This document shows positions 8,482-16,817 of a stretch of DNA of 64,000 nt, piece after piece. The notes beneath the pieces were generated by a model. That model was given only the letters and a program-made list of their open reading frames with translations. It was not told where the DNA came from and did not search any database. This DNA is from Mesorhizobium_L sp035547755. Its GTDB lineage: Bacteria > Pseudomonadota > Alphaproteobacteria > Rhizobiales > Rhizobiaceae. How positions within the stretch are numbered: position 1 is the stretch's first letter; every line of letters starts with the position of its first letter. The translations under genes and the position numbers were made by a program. The stretch is taken from contig DASZUG010000057.1 of the NCBI GenBank assembly GCA_035547755.1, positions 62,001 to 126,000 of the forward strand, read 5' to 3'.

Positions 8482-8691
8482 TCAGAAATCGGTTGCGAGG
8501 CCCTTTACTTCCCAATCGCCATAGCGGACGGGCTCATTGCCGCCTCTACCGCCGATTTCGCGGGGAAGGGCGGCTTCCTTGCGGCGGTATTCCGCCCGCC
8601 TTGCTTCGGCCTCGGCAAGGGCGCGCTCCGCAGCGGGCGGCAATATCCGTTCTTTCTCACTCATGGCGTCGGCTTGCGGCTTTGTTTCCAT
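8482..8691 (-). CDS. DUF1674 protein, SDHAF4/Sdh8-like succinate dehydrogenase assembly factor
   Basis: Small 69-residue cytosolic protein whose last ~25 residues carry the DUF1674 signature: EIGGRGGNEPVRYGDWE followed by KG and a terminal DF. In mitochondria the homologue SDHAF4 binds flavinylated SdhA and protects it before complex II assembly, and bacterial members are presumed to do the same. The N-terminal half is charged, Ala/Glu/Arg-rich and probably helical. I chose ATG 8691; a TTG at 8721 and an ATG at 8664 are alternatives. It lies divergent to htpX with about 105 bases between, and no sdh genes are in the window, so the link to complex II rests on the family alone. Confidence 0.85.
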   Translation of the reverse strand: METKPQADAMSEKERILPPAAERALAEAEARRAEYRRKEAALPREIGGRGGNEPVRYGDWEVKGLATDF

Positions 8692-8796
8692 GGCATCGCC
8701 CGGCTTCGTTATTGAAAGCAAATGCGCTCTTCCCCATCATATAGGGGAATTTCGCCGGAAACGACATCCGCGGCCGACGCCGCATCAGAGGTCAAG

Positions 8797-9795
8797 ATGA
8801 ACACCATCAGAACAGCCATGCTGCTCGCCTTCATGACCGCTCTGTTCATGGGGGTCGGCTATCTCATCGGCGGTTCGAGCGGCATGGTGATCGCCTTCGT
8901 GATTGCGGCCGGCATGAACCTCTTCAGCTACTGGAACGCCGACAAGATGGTGCTGTCCATGTATGGCGCGAGAGAGGTGGATGAGCGGAGCGCGCCGGAC
9001 TATTACGGCATCGTGAAACAGCTGGCCGCGCGAGCGGGACTGCCTATGCCGCGGGTGTTCATCATCGACAGCCCGCAGCCCAATGCCTTCGCAACCGGCC
9101 GAAATCCGCAGAATGCGGCGGTCGCGGCCTCGACCGGCCTGCTCCAGCGACTTTCGCATGAGGAGCTTGCCGGCGTGATGGCGCACGAGCTGTCGCATGT
9201 CCAGCACCGCGACACGCTGACCATGACGATCACGGCGACGCTCGCCGGCGCGATCTCGATGCTCGGCAATTTCGCCTTTTTCTTCGGCGGCAATCGCGAC
9301 AACAACAATCCGTTCGGCTTCGTCGGCGTGCTGGTGGCGATGATCGTGGCGCCGCTTGCGGCGATGCTGGTGCAGATGGCGATCAGCCGTACGCGTGAAT
9401 ATTCCGCCGACCGGCGCGGCGCGGAAATCTGCGGCAATCCGCTGTGGCTGGCCTCGGCGCTCAAAAAGATCGAGCAGGCAGCCACGGCCGTTCCCAACAT
9501 GCAGGCGGAGCGCCATCCCGCTACGGCGCATCTCTTCATCATCAATCCGCTATCTGGCGAGCGGATGGACAATCTGTTCTCGACCCACCCGAATACGGAA
9601 AATCGCATCGCGGCGCTTGAAGCCATGGCCGCGCGGATGGGCGCGTCGGATTTGCCGCGTGGGCCGGCCGCCCGCTTCACTGCCGGGGAGCAACCGGCCC
9701 CGAGAAGCCAGGGACCATGGGACGGCGCGCGCGGCAATCCGTGGCGGCGCAGCCCATCTGGCCCAAAAGGTCTCACCAAGGGTCCGTGGTCCTGA
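8797..9795 (+). CDS. htpX: Protease HtpX homologue
   Basis: Zinc metalloprotease of the inner membrane that degrades misfolded membrane proteins. The 332-residue protein has two N-terminal transmembrane segments (residues ~6-24 and 28-45), the M48 zinc motif HELSH at residues 130-134, two further hydrophobic segments near 145-165 and 180-200, and the third zinc-ligand region SRTREYSADRRGAE. The C-terminal tail is Pro/Gly-rich. I chose ATG 8797, preceded by GAGGTCAAG; the longer frame from 8722 has no membrane-protein logic. Its TGA overlaps the ATG of rsmB (TGATG), indicating an operon. Heat-shock control is typical but no heat-shock promoter or HAIR-type element was identified. Confidence 0.95.
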   Translation: MNTIRTAMLLAFMTALFMGVGYLIGGSSGMVIAFVIAAGMNLFSYWNADKMVLSMYGAREVDERSAPDYYGIVKQLAARAGLPMPRVFIIDSPQPNAFATGRNPQNAAVAASTGLLQRLSHEELAGVMAHELSHVQHRDTLTMTITATLAGAISMLGNFAFFFGGNRDNNNPFGFVGVLVAMIVAPLAAMLVQMAISRTREYSADRRGAEICGNPLWLASALKKIEQAATAVPNMQAERHPATAHLFIINPLSGERMDNLFSTHPNTENRIAALEAMAARMGASDLPRGPAARFTAGEQPAPRSQGPWDGARGNPWRRSPSGPKGLTKGPWS

Positions 9796-11171
9796 TGGAT
9801 GCGGCGCGAAGCCGCGGACAAAGGCGCCGGAAATCGATCCAATCCCAGAGCATCGAAGCGCCCGGACTGGCGTCGCGGAAGGCTGCCATCCGGCTCCTCG
9901 GAGCGATTGTCGATGCCCGCACGTCGCTCGATGGGCTGACTGATCCCGAACATGGCCATCCGCAATTTCTCGCGCTCGATGGGCGCGACCGGTCGCTGCT
10001 ACGCGCCATTCTCGTCACCGCGCTTCGCTATCGGGTCACGATCGGCCGGATGATCGAGCGCCATCTGGAGAGATCGCTTCCAGCCAATGCCCGCAGCCTC
10101 GCGCATATCCTTCATGTCGGCGCCACGCAGATCCTTTTTCTCGACGTTCCGGACAGCGCGGCGGTCGATCTCGCCGTCGCCTGTGCCAAGTCCGACCCGA
10201 GGACCGTTCGTTTTGCGGGGCTCGTAAATGCGGTCTTGCGGAATGTGGCCCGGAGCAAGGACGGCCTTGCGCAAATCCTTGGCGAGACAGTGGATGCGCC
10301 CGCCTGGTTTCACGAGCGTCTCGCCGCGGCCTATGGCGCGGATCGGGCAATGGCGATCCTGTCGATGCACAGGATCGAAACGCCGACCGATTTCACGGTC
10401 AAATCCGATGCGGACGGCTGGGCCGAAAAGTTTGGCGGCCGCGTCCTTCCGACCGGGTCGGTGCGCGTCGCCCGATTGCAGGCGGCCGTTCCCGATTTGC
10501 CGGGCTTTGAGGAGGGCGCCTGGTGGGTGCAGGATGCCGCCGCCGCGCTGCCTGCGCGGCTGCTTGACGGCATCAGGGGCCTGAAGGTCGCCGATCTCTG
10601 CGCCGCGCCCGGAGGCAAGACGGCGCAGCTCGCGCTCGCCGGTGCGGATGTCACAGCCCTCGACATCTCCGCGAGCCGGCTGAAACGCTTGCGGAGGAAT
10701 TTGGCGCGCCTTGGCCTGGAAGCTGCGACTGTCGCGGCGGATATACGAGCTTACCAACCGGCGGAGCTTTTCGATGCCGTTCTGCTCGATGCGCCCTGCT
10801 CCTCCACCGGCACGGTGCGCCGGCATCCGGATGTCCCGTGGACGAAATCGCCCGAAGACATCGTCAAGCTCGCCGGTCTCCAGCGCGAATTGCTGGACAA
10901 GGCGGTGGAATTCGTCCGCCCCGGCGGGCGGATCGTCTTTTCCAACTGCTCGCTCGATCCGCTGGAAGGCGAGGATCTCGTGCGTTCTTTCCTCGAAGAG
11001 CGGAAGGATGTCAGGCTCGACCCGATCGGCGCTTCCGATTTTCCCGCCGTCGCGACGTTCATAGCGCCGGAAGGCTGGCTGCGCACCACGCCTGCCGACC
11101 TCGATATGGGAACGCCGGAATTTTCAGGCCTCGACGGGTTTTTCGCCGCTCGTTTCGTCAGGGCCGGCTGA
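9795..11171 (+). CDS. rsmB: 16S rRNA (cytosine967-C5)-methyltransferase RsmB family
   Basis: SAM-dependent rRNA m5C methyltransferase of 458 residues. An N-terminal NusB-like RNA-binding domain (about residues 20-160) precedes a Rossmann methyltransferase domain. The SAM-binding motif DLCAAPGGKT lies near residue 270. Both cysteines of the RsmB mechanism are present, Cys335 in DAPCSSTG and Cys385 in SNCSLDPLEGE; the 50-residue spacing equals that in E. coli RsmB (Cys325/Cys375). Start ATG 9795 overlaps the htpX stop. The next gene, a heparinase-like protein, follows after 98 bases in the same direction. Confidence 0.93.
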   Translation: MDAARSRGQRRRKSIQSQSIEAPGLASRKAAIRLLGAIVDARTSLDGLTDPEHGHPQFLALDGRDRSLLRAILVTALRYRVTIGRMIERHLERSLPANARSLAHILHVGATQILFLDVPDSAAVDLAVACAKSDPRTVRFAGLVNAVLRNVARSKDGLAQILGETVDAPAWFHERLAAAYGADRAMAILSMHRIETPTDFTVKSDADGWAEKFGGRVLPTGSVRVARLQAAVPDLPGFEEGAWWVQDAAAALPARLLDGIRGLKVADLCAAPGGKTAQLALAGADVTALDISASRLKRLRRNLARLGLEAATVAADIRAYQPAELFDAVLLDAPCSSTGTVRRHPDVPWTKSPEDIVKLAGLQRELLDKAVEFVRPGGRIVFSNCSLDPLEGEDLVRSFLEERKDVRLDPIGASDFPAVATFIAPEGWLRTTPADLDMGTPEFSGLDGFFAARFVRAG

Positions 11172-11269
11172 GAGGCCGTGTGCATTTATCCCCAACCTTT
11201 ATTTCCGGCTTCGCACACAAATTTGAATCATCTAGACTCTTTCGGACGGAGGAGCGGGGCCTTCGAAAC

Positions 11270-13042
11270 ATGTTGCGGTTGTGCGGTTGTATGAAGGCTG
11301 GTCTCCGCCTTCCGCAACCGCATCAGGAGGTGCGGCTTTTGCCGGTTGAAAGGGGACATGCGCCGCATCTTTGGGTGCTTCTGGCGCGAGAATTGTGGCG
11401 GCGGCTGCGCCGGCGGTTGCGGGCGGGACCTGTCTATCGCTGGCGCTATTCGGGGCGCACGCCCGAACGCGTCCTTATCGCTCCTCCCGACCTCAGGCTT
11501 GCCGATTCTCAAATCGCGACGGAAATCTACCACGGCCGCTTTCCCTTCGCAGGCCATGTCGTGGAGACTGCGGGGCGCTCGCCTTTCTCGATGAACGTTT
11601 CGAATAGGGCGTGGGAGGAGAACCTCCACGGATTCGGCTGGCTGCGCCATATGCAGGCGGCCGATACGGAACTTGCCGCCGCCAATGCGCGCGCGCTCGT
11701 CTCCGACTGGATCGGCGTTCATGGCGGCCGGATTTCGGGAACAGCGTGGGAGCCTTCAGTCACGGCGCGGCGCATCATCTCGTGGTTGCAGCATTCGTCG
11801 ATCGTGCTGCAAGGAGCGGAACTGCCATTCTACCGGTCCTTTCTCAGGCATTTGGCGGTGCAAATCCGCTATCTGCGCACGATGGCGCCCGAAATGGCCG
11901 AAGGAGAGGCGCGGCTGCGCGCGCGCATAGCGCTCGCCTTTGCCGCGCTGTCCTTGCCGGCCCCGCCTTCCGCCCTGCGTTCGGCGACGCGCAACCTCGC
12001 AGCCGAACTCGATCGCCAGATCCTCCCCGACGGTGGCCATATATCCCGCAATCCCGCTGCTTTGCTCGAGCTTCTGGCCGATCTCCTGCCGCTCAGGGAA
12101 ACCTATGCCAACCAGGCCGAGGCGCCGCCGAACGAGCTCTTTGGGGCAATCGAGCGAATGCTGCCGGCGCTGCGCTTCTTCAGGCATCAGGAGGGCAGCC
12201 TTGCGCGCTTCAACGGCGCTGGTCTCACGCCCCACGACAGGGTCGCCGCCATCCTTCATCATGACGATACGGGCGGCGCGCCGCTCCTGCATGCGCCGCA
12301 TTCCGGCTATGAGAGGCTGTCGGCCGGCGGCACGACGGTGATCGCGGATACCGGCCTGCCGCCGCGATGGGAAGTATCGCGCGAAGCCCATGCGGGCTGC
12401 CTGTCCTTCGAAATGTCGTCGGGGCGGCAGCAGTTCATCGTGAATGCCGGCGTGGATGATTTCGGCCCGGAAGAATTCCGCCCGCTGGCGAGGGCGACGG
12501 CGGCGCATTCGACGGCGACGATCAATGACGCGTCGTCGTGCCGCTTCGAATTCTCGCCACGCCTGCAGGCGGTTCTCGGCTCGCCATTGATCAGCGGGCC
12601 GCGGCAGGTGAGTTCGGTACGCACCGACCGGGCGGACCGGCAGGGCTTCATCGCCAGCCATGATGGCTATGTCTCCCGCTTCGGCCTCTTTCACGAGCGT
12701 GAACTGACATTGTCGGCGGACGGGAATGTCCTTGACGGCGCGGATCGTTTCCTCCAGCCCGACGGTGGGCATGGCCGGTTCGGCAGCCGCAACGATCTCG
12801 TTAGCATCCGCTTTCATCTCCATCCCGATATCGGTCTCTATCGGGACGAGGAAAACCGGCTGATGCTGAAGGCGGCCTCCGCCGAGACCTGGCTGTTCAG
12901 TTGCCCTACACTCGAAGCGGGCGTGGAAGAAACGCTTTTCTTCGCCGGCCTGGCGGGCGCCACGCGCAGCCGCCAGATCGTGCTGTCCTGCCGCACGGCT
13001 GAAATGCCCGAAGTCCGCTGGCGCTTCATACGCCTCAAATGA
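11270..13042 (+). CDS. Heparinase II/III family protein
   Basis: Protein of 590 residues with the two-part layout of heparinase II/III-like proteins: an N-terminal alpha/alpha-toroid region (about residues 60-330, with ENLHGFGWLRHM and GTAWEPSVTARRIISWLQ) and a C-terminal beta-sandwich (about 340-590, with GGHGRFGSRNDLVSIRFHLHP). Known members cleave uronic-acid polysaccharides by beta-elimination; the substrate here is unknown. No signal peptide is evident, so the place of action is unclear. I chose ATG 11270 downstream of GGAGGAGCGG; the open frame runs far upstream into rsmB but that part is out of frame with homologues. Its position between rsmB and purH is a conserved rhizobial order as I recall it. 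Confidence 0.88.
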   Translation: MLRLCGCMKAGLRLPQPHQEVRLLPVERGHAPHLWVLLARELWRRLRRRLRAGPVYRWRYSGRTPERVLIAPPDLRLADSQIATEIYHGRFPFAGHVVETAGRSPFSMNVSNRAWEENLHGFGWLRHMQAADTELAAANARALVSDWIGVHGGRISGTAWEPSVTARRIISWLQHSSIVLQGAELPFYRSFLRHLAVQIRYLRTMAPEMAEGEARLRARIALAFAALSLPAPPSALRSATRNLAAELDRQILPDGGHISRNPAALLELLADLLPLRETYANQAEAPPNELFGAIERMLPALRFFRHQEGSLARFNGAGLTPHDRVAAILHHDDTGGAPLLHAPHSGYERLSAGGTTVIADTGLPPRWEVSREAHAGCLSFEMSSGRQQFIVNAGVDDFGPEEFRPLARATAAHSTATINDASSCRFEFSPRLQAVLGSPLISGPRQVSSVRTDRADRQGFIASHDGYVSRFGLFHERELTLSADGNVLDGADRFLQPDGGHGRFGSRNDLVSIRFHLHPDIGLYRDEENRLMLKAASAETWLFSCPTLEAGVEETLFFAGLAGATRSRQIVLSCRTAEMPEVRWRFIRLK

Positions 13043-13117
13043 GGCCGAATGTTCTGTTGATTCCCTTCCTCGCTGTGTTAGGTGCGGATTCTCGCCTTTT
13101 CGTCAGGAGATCGCGCG

Positions 13118-14734
13118 ATGGCCGTCGCTTCCAAGAACATTCCCGCTCCCGATCTTCTGCCTGTCCGAAGAGCGCTGCTTTCCGTTTCAGACAAGACCGG
13201 CCTCCTCGAACTGGCGCAGAAACTCGCCCACGCGGGCGTGGAACTGGTTTCGACGGGCGGCACGGCGAAAACAATCGCCGATGCGGGGATTGCCGTTCGC
13301 GATGTCTCGAGCCTCACCCGCTTTCCCGAGATCATGGATGGCCGGGTGAAGACGCTTCATCCTTCCGTGCATGGCGGGCTGCTCGCCGTCCGCGACGATC
13401 CGGAACACGCGGAGGCCATGGAGGCGCATGGCATTGCGGGCATCGATCTCCTCGTGGTGAACCTCTATCCCTTCGAGCAGGTGCGGTTTTCGGGCGGAGG
13501 CTATCCGGAAGTCGTCGAGAACATCGATATAGGCGGGCCGGCCATGATCCGCGCCGCCGCCAAGAACCATGCCTACGTCGCCGTCGTTACCGATCCCACG
13601 GATTACGAACCTCTCCTGAACGCGCTGGAACTGAATATGGGCAGCCTCTCCTTCGATTTCCGGCAACGACTCGCGGCGAAGGCGTTTGCGCGCACGGCCG
13701 CCTATGACGCGGCGATTTCGGGCTGGTTCGCCGAAACCCTCGCTATCGAGCATCCGACCTGGCGGGCCTTCGCCGGGAAACTGGAAACGATCATGCGCTA
13801 TGGCGAAAATCCGCATCAATCGGCCGGCCTTTACCTGACTGGAGAAAAGCGGCCCGGCGTCGCCACGGCGCGCCAGATCCAGGGCAAGCAACTCTCCTAC
13901 AACAACATCAACGACACCGACGCCGCTTTCGAGCTCGTTGCCGAGTTCGATGATGGCAAGACCGCGGCGGTCGCGATCATCAAGCATGCCAATCCATGCG
14001 GAGTTGCCGAGGGCGGCACGCTGAAAGACGCTTATCTGAAGGCGCTCAGATGTGATCCCGTTTCGGCCTTTGGCGGCATCATTGCCCTCAACCGCACGCT
14101 CGACGCAGAAGCAGCGGCGGAAATCGTCAAGATCTTCACCGAAGTGATCATCGCGCCGGATGCGACGGAGGAGGCGATGGCAATCATCCTATCCAAGAGG
14201 AATCTGCGGCTGCTTCTTACGGGAGAACTGCCCGACCCCCGTGCCGGAGGGACGATCGCCAAGACAGTCTCGGGCGGCCTTCTCGTCCAGTCGCGGGATA
14301 ATGCCGCTGTCGATGATCTGGATCTCAAAGTCGTCACGAAGCGGATCCCGACAGCCGCCGAATACACCGATCTCCGCTTCGCCTTTCGCGTCGCCAAGCA
14401 TGTCAAGTCGAATGCGATCGTCTATGCCAGGGACGGCGCGACGGTGGGAATCGGCGCCGGCCAGATGAGCCGTGTCGATTCCGCGCGCATCGCGGCCACA
14501 AAGGCTGCGGAGGCTGCCCGCGCGGCCGGGCTTGAGGAAACGCTGACAAAGGGCAGCGTCGTCGCGTCTGATGCTTTCTTTCCGTTTCCCGACGGACTTT
14601 TGCAGGCAATAGAGGCCGGCGCAACGGCCGTCATCCAGCCGGGCGGTTCTGTCAATGACGCCGATATCATTGCCGCGGCGGATAAGCACGACCTCGCGAT
14701 GGTGTTCACCGGCACCCGCCATTTCCGGCATTGA
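13118..14734 (+). CDS. purH: Bifunctional AICAR transformylase/IMP cyclohydrolase
   Basis: Catalyses the last two steps of IMP synthesis. The 538-residue protein has an N-terminal MGS-like cyclohydrolase domain (residues ~17-160, with ELVSTGGTAKTI and DGRVKTLHPSVHGG) and a C-terminal AICAR transformylase domain containing the catalytic Lys-His pair in IKHANPCG near residue 290. I chose ATG 13118, preceded by CAGGAGATCG; an upstream start at 13082 adds a non-conserved leader. It follows the heparinase-like gene after 75 bases and is the last gene of this plus-strand run before the outer-membrane protein genes. Confidence 0.97.
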   Translation: MAVASKNIPAPDLLPVRRALLSVSDKTGLLELAQKLAHAGVELVSTGGTAKTIADAGIAVRDVSSLTRFPEIMDGRVKTLHPSVHGGLLAVRDDPEHAEAMEAHGIAGIDLLVVNLYPFEQVRFSGGGYPEVVENIDIGGPAMIRAAAKNHAYVAVVTDPTDYEPLLNALELNMGSLSFDFRQRLAAKAFARTAAYDAAISGWFAETLAIEHPTWRAFAGKLETIMRYGENPHQSAGLYLTGEKRPGVATARQIQGKQLSYNNINDTDAAFELVAEFDDGKTAAVAIIKHANPCGVAEGGTLKDAYLKALRCDPVSAFGGIIALNRTLDAEAAAEIVKIFTEVIIAPDATEEAMAIILSKRNLRLLLTGELPDPRAGGTIAKTVSGGLLVQSRDNAAVDDLDLKVVTKRIPTAAEYTDLRFAFRVAKHVKSNAIVYARDGATVGIGAGQMSRVDSARIAATKAAEAARAAGLEETLTKGSVVASDAFFPFPDGLLQAIEAGATAVIQPGGSVNDADIIAAADKHDLAMVFTGTRHFRH

Positions 14735-14774
14735 ATGGACAGACAGAGTCGGTCGTCCGGGGTCTGTTTCATGG

Positions 14775-14803
14775 TTAAGCGGCAGGGTTAAATCCGCTTT
14801 AAC
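14775..14803 (+). promoter_or_regulatory. CtrA binding box (full site plus extra half-site) upstream of the first barrel gene
   Basis: TTAA 14788-14791, seven bases, then TTAAC 14799-14803: an exact match to the CtrA consensus TTAA-N7-TTAAC. A third TTAA at 14775-14778 sits nine bases upstream. The full site ends 79 bases before the start codon of the barrel gene at 14882. The same bases also form an imperfect inverted repeat (TGGTTAAGCGG with CCGCTTTAACCA), so a hairpin role after purH is an alternative reading. Confidence 0.65.
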
Positions 14804-14881
14804 CATTACGCTTCATTATCCCTAACCGGTTCGCAGATACCGGCGCCGCACGCGATTCCGGGTTGCTAGGGGATAGGGAAG

Positions 14882-15718
14882 ATGTTCAAAATCGTGAAGC
14901 CAGTAGGTCTCGGCGTCGCGCTGCTCGCCGGCATCTCGGTGCCGGCTGTCGCCGCGGATTTGTATGAGCCGCAGGTCGTAGAAGCGCCCGCGCCTGTCCA
15001 AGTCGTGCCGGTCGCGACCGGCGGATGGTACATACGCGGCGACCTCGACTATCACTGGTCAAATTTCCGTGGCGCCGATTATATCACCTACGGGCCGCCG
15101 CCGGGAACGAACACGGTCAATGACGGCAAGCTCGACGGCGCTTGGTCGATCGGAGGCGGCGTCGGCTATAAAATCAATTCCTATCTCCGGACCGACGTTA
15201 CCGCCGACTATCTGTTCAAATCCGACTTCAGCGGCAGCACGGCAGGTTCTTCCTGTGGCGGAGCGGGGCCTTGCAGCTCGGTCGAGCGTGGAGGCTATAG
15301 TGGCTGGCTGCTGCTTGCCAATGCCTATGCCGATCTCGGGACCTATCACGGCATTACGCCCTATGTCGGCGCCGGTATCGGCGGCGCCCATATCAAATGG
15401 GACGATTTGCATGATCCCAACACGACGGAGCGGAATGGGGGCACATCCAGCTGGCGGTTCGCCTATGCCTTGATGGCCGGCGCGTCCTATTGCCTGACGC
15501 ATAATATCTCGCTCGATGTCGGCTATCGCTTCACCCACATCAATGGCGGCCGCATGTTCGAATATGCGCCGATCGCCGGTCCGGGCTTCGATCACGGCAT
15601 GAATGTCAACGAGGTGCGCGCCGGCCTGCGCTACAGCTTCGGCGGCAATTCGGGCGACGGTTGCGAGGAACCGCAAGTGGCCTATCAGCCGCCCGCACCG
15701 GCGCCAGTCTACAAGTAA
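14882..15718 (+). CDS. Outer-membrane beta-barrel protein (RopB/Omp25 family)
   Basis: Predicted outer-membrane protein of 278 residues. A signal peptide (GVALLAGISVPAVAA core, cleavage after VAA near residue 24) is followed by a short Pro/Val linker and eight-stranded-barrel-type alternating strands: GGWYIRGDLDYHW, YLRTDVTADYLF, ITPYVGAGIGGAHI, NISLDVGYRFTHI and the near-terminal VRAGLRYSFG. Two cysteines sit in an extracellular-loop-like segment (SSCGGAGPCSS). The C-terminus has a Pro-rich tail ending in VYK rather than the usual terminal aromatic. Omp25/RopB proteins stabilise the rhizobial/Brucella envelope. SD-like TAGGGAAG precedes ATG 14882. It is flanked by a CtrA box and a terminator, so it is a single-gene transcript. 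Confidence 0.88.
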   Translation: MFKIVKPVGLGVALLAGISVPAVAADLYEPQVVEAPAPVQVVPVATGGWYIRGDLDYHWSNFRGADYITYGPPPGTNTVNDGKLDGAWSIGGGVGYKINSYLRTDVTADYLFKSDFSGSTAGSSCGGAGPCSSVERGGYSGWLLLANAYADLGTYHGITPYVGAGIGGAHIKWDDLHDPNTTERNGGTSSWRFAYALMAGASYCLTHNISLDVGYRFTHINGGRMFEYAPIAGPGFDHGMNVNEVRAGLRYSFGGNSGDGCEEPQVAYQPPAPAPVYK

Positions 15719-15738
15719 GCGTCGAAACGGCGAAAGGA

Positions 15739-15764
15739 AAAGCCCGGCTCAGGCCGGGTTTTTC
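15739..15764 (+). terminator. Rho-independent terminator after the first barrel gene
   Basis: Stem CCCGGC (15743-15748) pairs with GCCGGG (15753-15758) around a TCAG loop, followed by TTTTTCTTT. It is 20 bases after the stop codon. Confidence 0.85.
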
Positions 15765-15806
15765 TTTGGCGTTTCGAGGCTTTTCATGCGTAACGGACCA
15801 TTATCC

Positions 15807-15834
15807 TTAACCCGCACTTAACCAGCATGGTTAA
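15807..15834 (+). promoter_or_regulatory. CtrA binding box (full site plus extra half-site) upstream of the second barrel gene
   Basis: TTAA 15807-15810, seven bases, then TTAAC 15818-15822, an exact CtrA consensus, with a further TTAA at 15831-15834 nine bases downstream. The full site ends 69 bases before the chosen start codon at 15891. The arrangement mirrors that of the preceding barrel gene: the same two spacings (7 and 9) in opposite order. Confidence 0.65.
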
Positions 15835-15890
15835 TACTCATAACGGAATCCGGCTATCTTCGGATGAATGTGGGTTGGGGAGTAGGGATC

Positions 15891-16619
15891 ATGAATCTTT
15901 TGTCGCGCATGGTGCTGGCCGGCGCATTCGGCTCTTTCGTCTGCTCCCCAGCAATGGCCGCGGATTATGAGCCAGTCCTTGTTCAACAGGCGCCGGAGGT
16001 GCCAGTCGAGGTCGGAACCGGGTGGTATCTCCGGGGCGATCTCGGCTACGACCTGAACAAGAGCTTCAAGAACGTCAATTTCACCACGACCACCGACAGC
16101 TACAGCGATCGCGAGACCCAGTTCACGGGCAGCATCGGGTTCGGTTATCACTTCACCGATTGGCTGCGCGCCGATCTCAATCTTGGCTATTTGCCCGGCA
16201 ACAAGGTGAAGGCCAGTTACAATGACGGGACCATCGATGCAGCGAACAGCGTCGATAACAGCGCCTGGTATGCCATGGCAAACGTCTATGCCGATCTTGG
16301 CACCTATATGGGCTTCACGCCCTATATCGGCGCCGGCGCGGGCGTGCTGAGGAGCAATCCCGAAGTTTCAGGCCATTATATCGACCCGGCCGGATCGCTC
16401 TATTTCTCCAATCATTCCCCGGATTATTCCTTCGCCTACACGCTCGATGCCGGGTTGAGCTATCGCATGACCCAGAACGTCTCGCTCGACCTGGGTTATC
16501 AATATCTTTCCGCCCCGGATGCGAAGGTCGCCCAGGCGGACGATTTCACCGGCTATACGATCAAGAAGGGCGTTCACTATCACCAGATCCGGCTTGGCCT
16601 CCGATATGATCTGTGGTGA
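15891..16619 (+). CDS. Outer-membrane beta-barrel protein (RopB/Omp25 family), second copy
   Basis: Predicted outer-membrane protein of 242 residues related to the preceding gene product. Signal peptide MNLLSRMVLAGAFGSFVCSP with cleavage after AMA near residue 24; the mature part begins with ADYEPVLVQQAP, like the ADLYEPQVVEAP of its neighbour. Barrel strands include GTGWYLRGDLGYD, WLRADLNLGYLP, FTPYIGAGAGVL, NVSLDLGYQYLS and the C-terminal strand IRLGLRYDLW, which ends in the aromatic residue typical for BAM recognition. I chose ATG 15891, behind GGAGTAGGGA, over ATG 15864. Own CtrA box and own terminator indicate separate transcription from the first copy. Confidence 0.88.
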   Translation: MNLLSRMVLAGAFGSFVCSPAMAADYEPVLVQQAPEVPVEVGTGWYLRGDLGYDLNKSFKNVNFTTTTDSYSDRETQFTGSIGFGYHFTDWLRADLNLGYLPGNKVKASYNDGTIDAANSVDNSAWYAMANVYADLGTYMGFTPYIGAGAGVLRSNPEVSGHYIDPAGSLYFSNHSPDYSFAYTLDAGLSYRMTQNVSLDLGYQYLSAPDAKVAQADDFTGYTIKKGVHYHQIRLGLRYDLW

Positions 16620-16648
16620 GCGAAGAGCATTTGCGTGATTTTGTCGAA

Positions 16649-16672
16649 AGCGGGCCGGGCGCCCGCTTTTTT
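16649..16672 (+). terminator. Rho-independent terminator after the second barrel gene
   Basis: Stem AGCGGGC (16649-16655) pairs perfectly with GCCCGCT (16661-16667) across a five-base loop, followed by TTTTTC. It is 30 bases after the stop codon. Confidence 0.88.
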
Positions 16673-16730
16673 CGTACCGGCAAGAGGTCGGCGCCTGGCA
16701 AATGTTCTCCAAGCGACAGAAAGTTTCCTC

Positions 16731-16759
16731 TTGACGCCGGCGGCCAGAGAGCCTATCGC
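16731..16759 (+). promoter_or_regulatory. Candidate serC promoter
   Basis: TTGACG (16731-16736) and TATCGC (16754-16759) are 17 bases apart. The -35 match is strong, the -10 weak. A start near 16766 would put the candidate serC leader hairpin at the very 5' end of the mRNA. Confidence 0.4.
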
Positions 16760-16817
16760 CCCCAGCGGGCCACCCCTCCCCAACGAGGGGCGTGCTATCT
16801 GGAAGGATAGGAAAAAC
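16752..16817 (+). ncRNA. Candidate serC leader RNA motif
   Basis: A short conserved 5' leader, the serC motif, has been described upstream of serC in alphaproteobacteria (Corbino and colleagues; Rfam serC family). Here the 66 bases before the start codon hold a compact hairpin, CCCCTC (16784 region) pairing with GAGGGG around CCCAAC, then a short purine-rich stretch GGAAGGATAGGAAAAAC running into the ATG. Position and hairpin fit the motif as I remember it; I could not align it to the covariance model. The ligand or mechanism of this motif is not established. Confidence 0.5.

Noticed and set aside
10838..11269. 144-residue N-terminal extension of the heparinase-like protein inside rsmB
   Set aside because: Overlaps the conserved catalytic part of rsmB; homologues start near the ATG at 11270, which has an SD.
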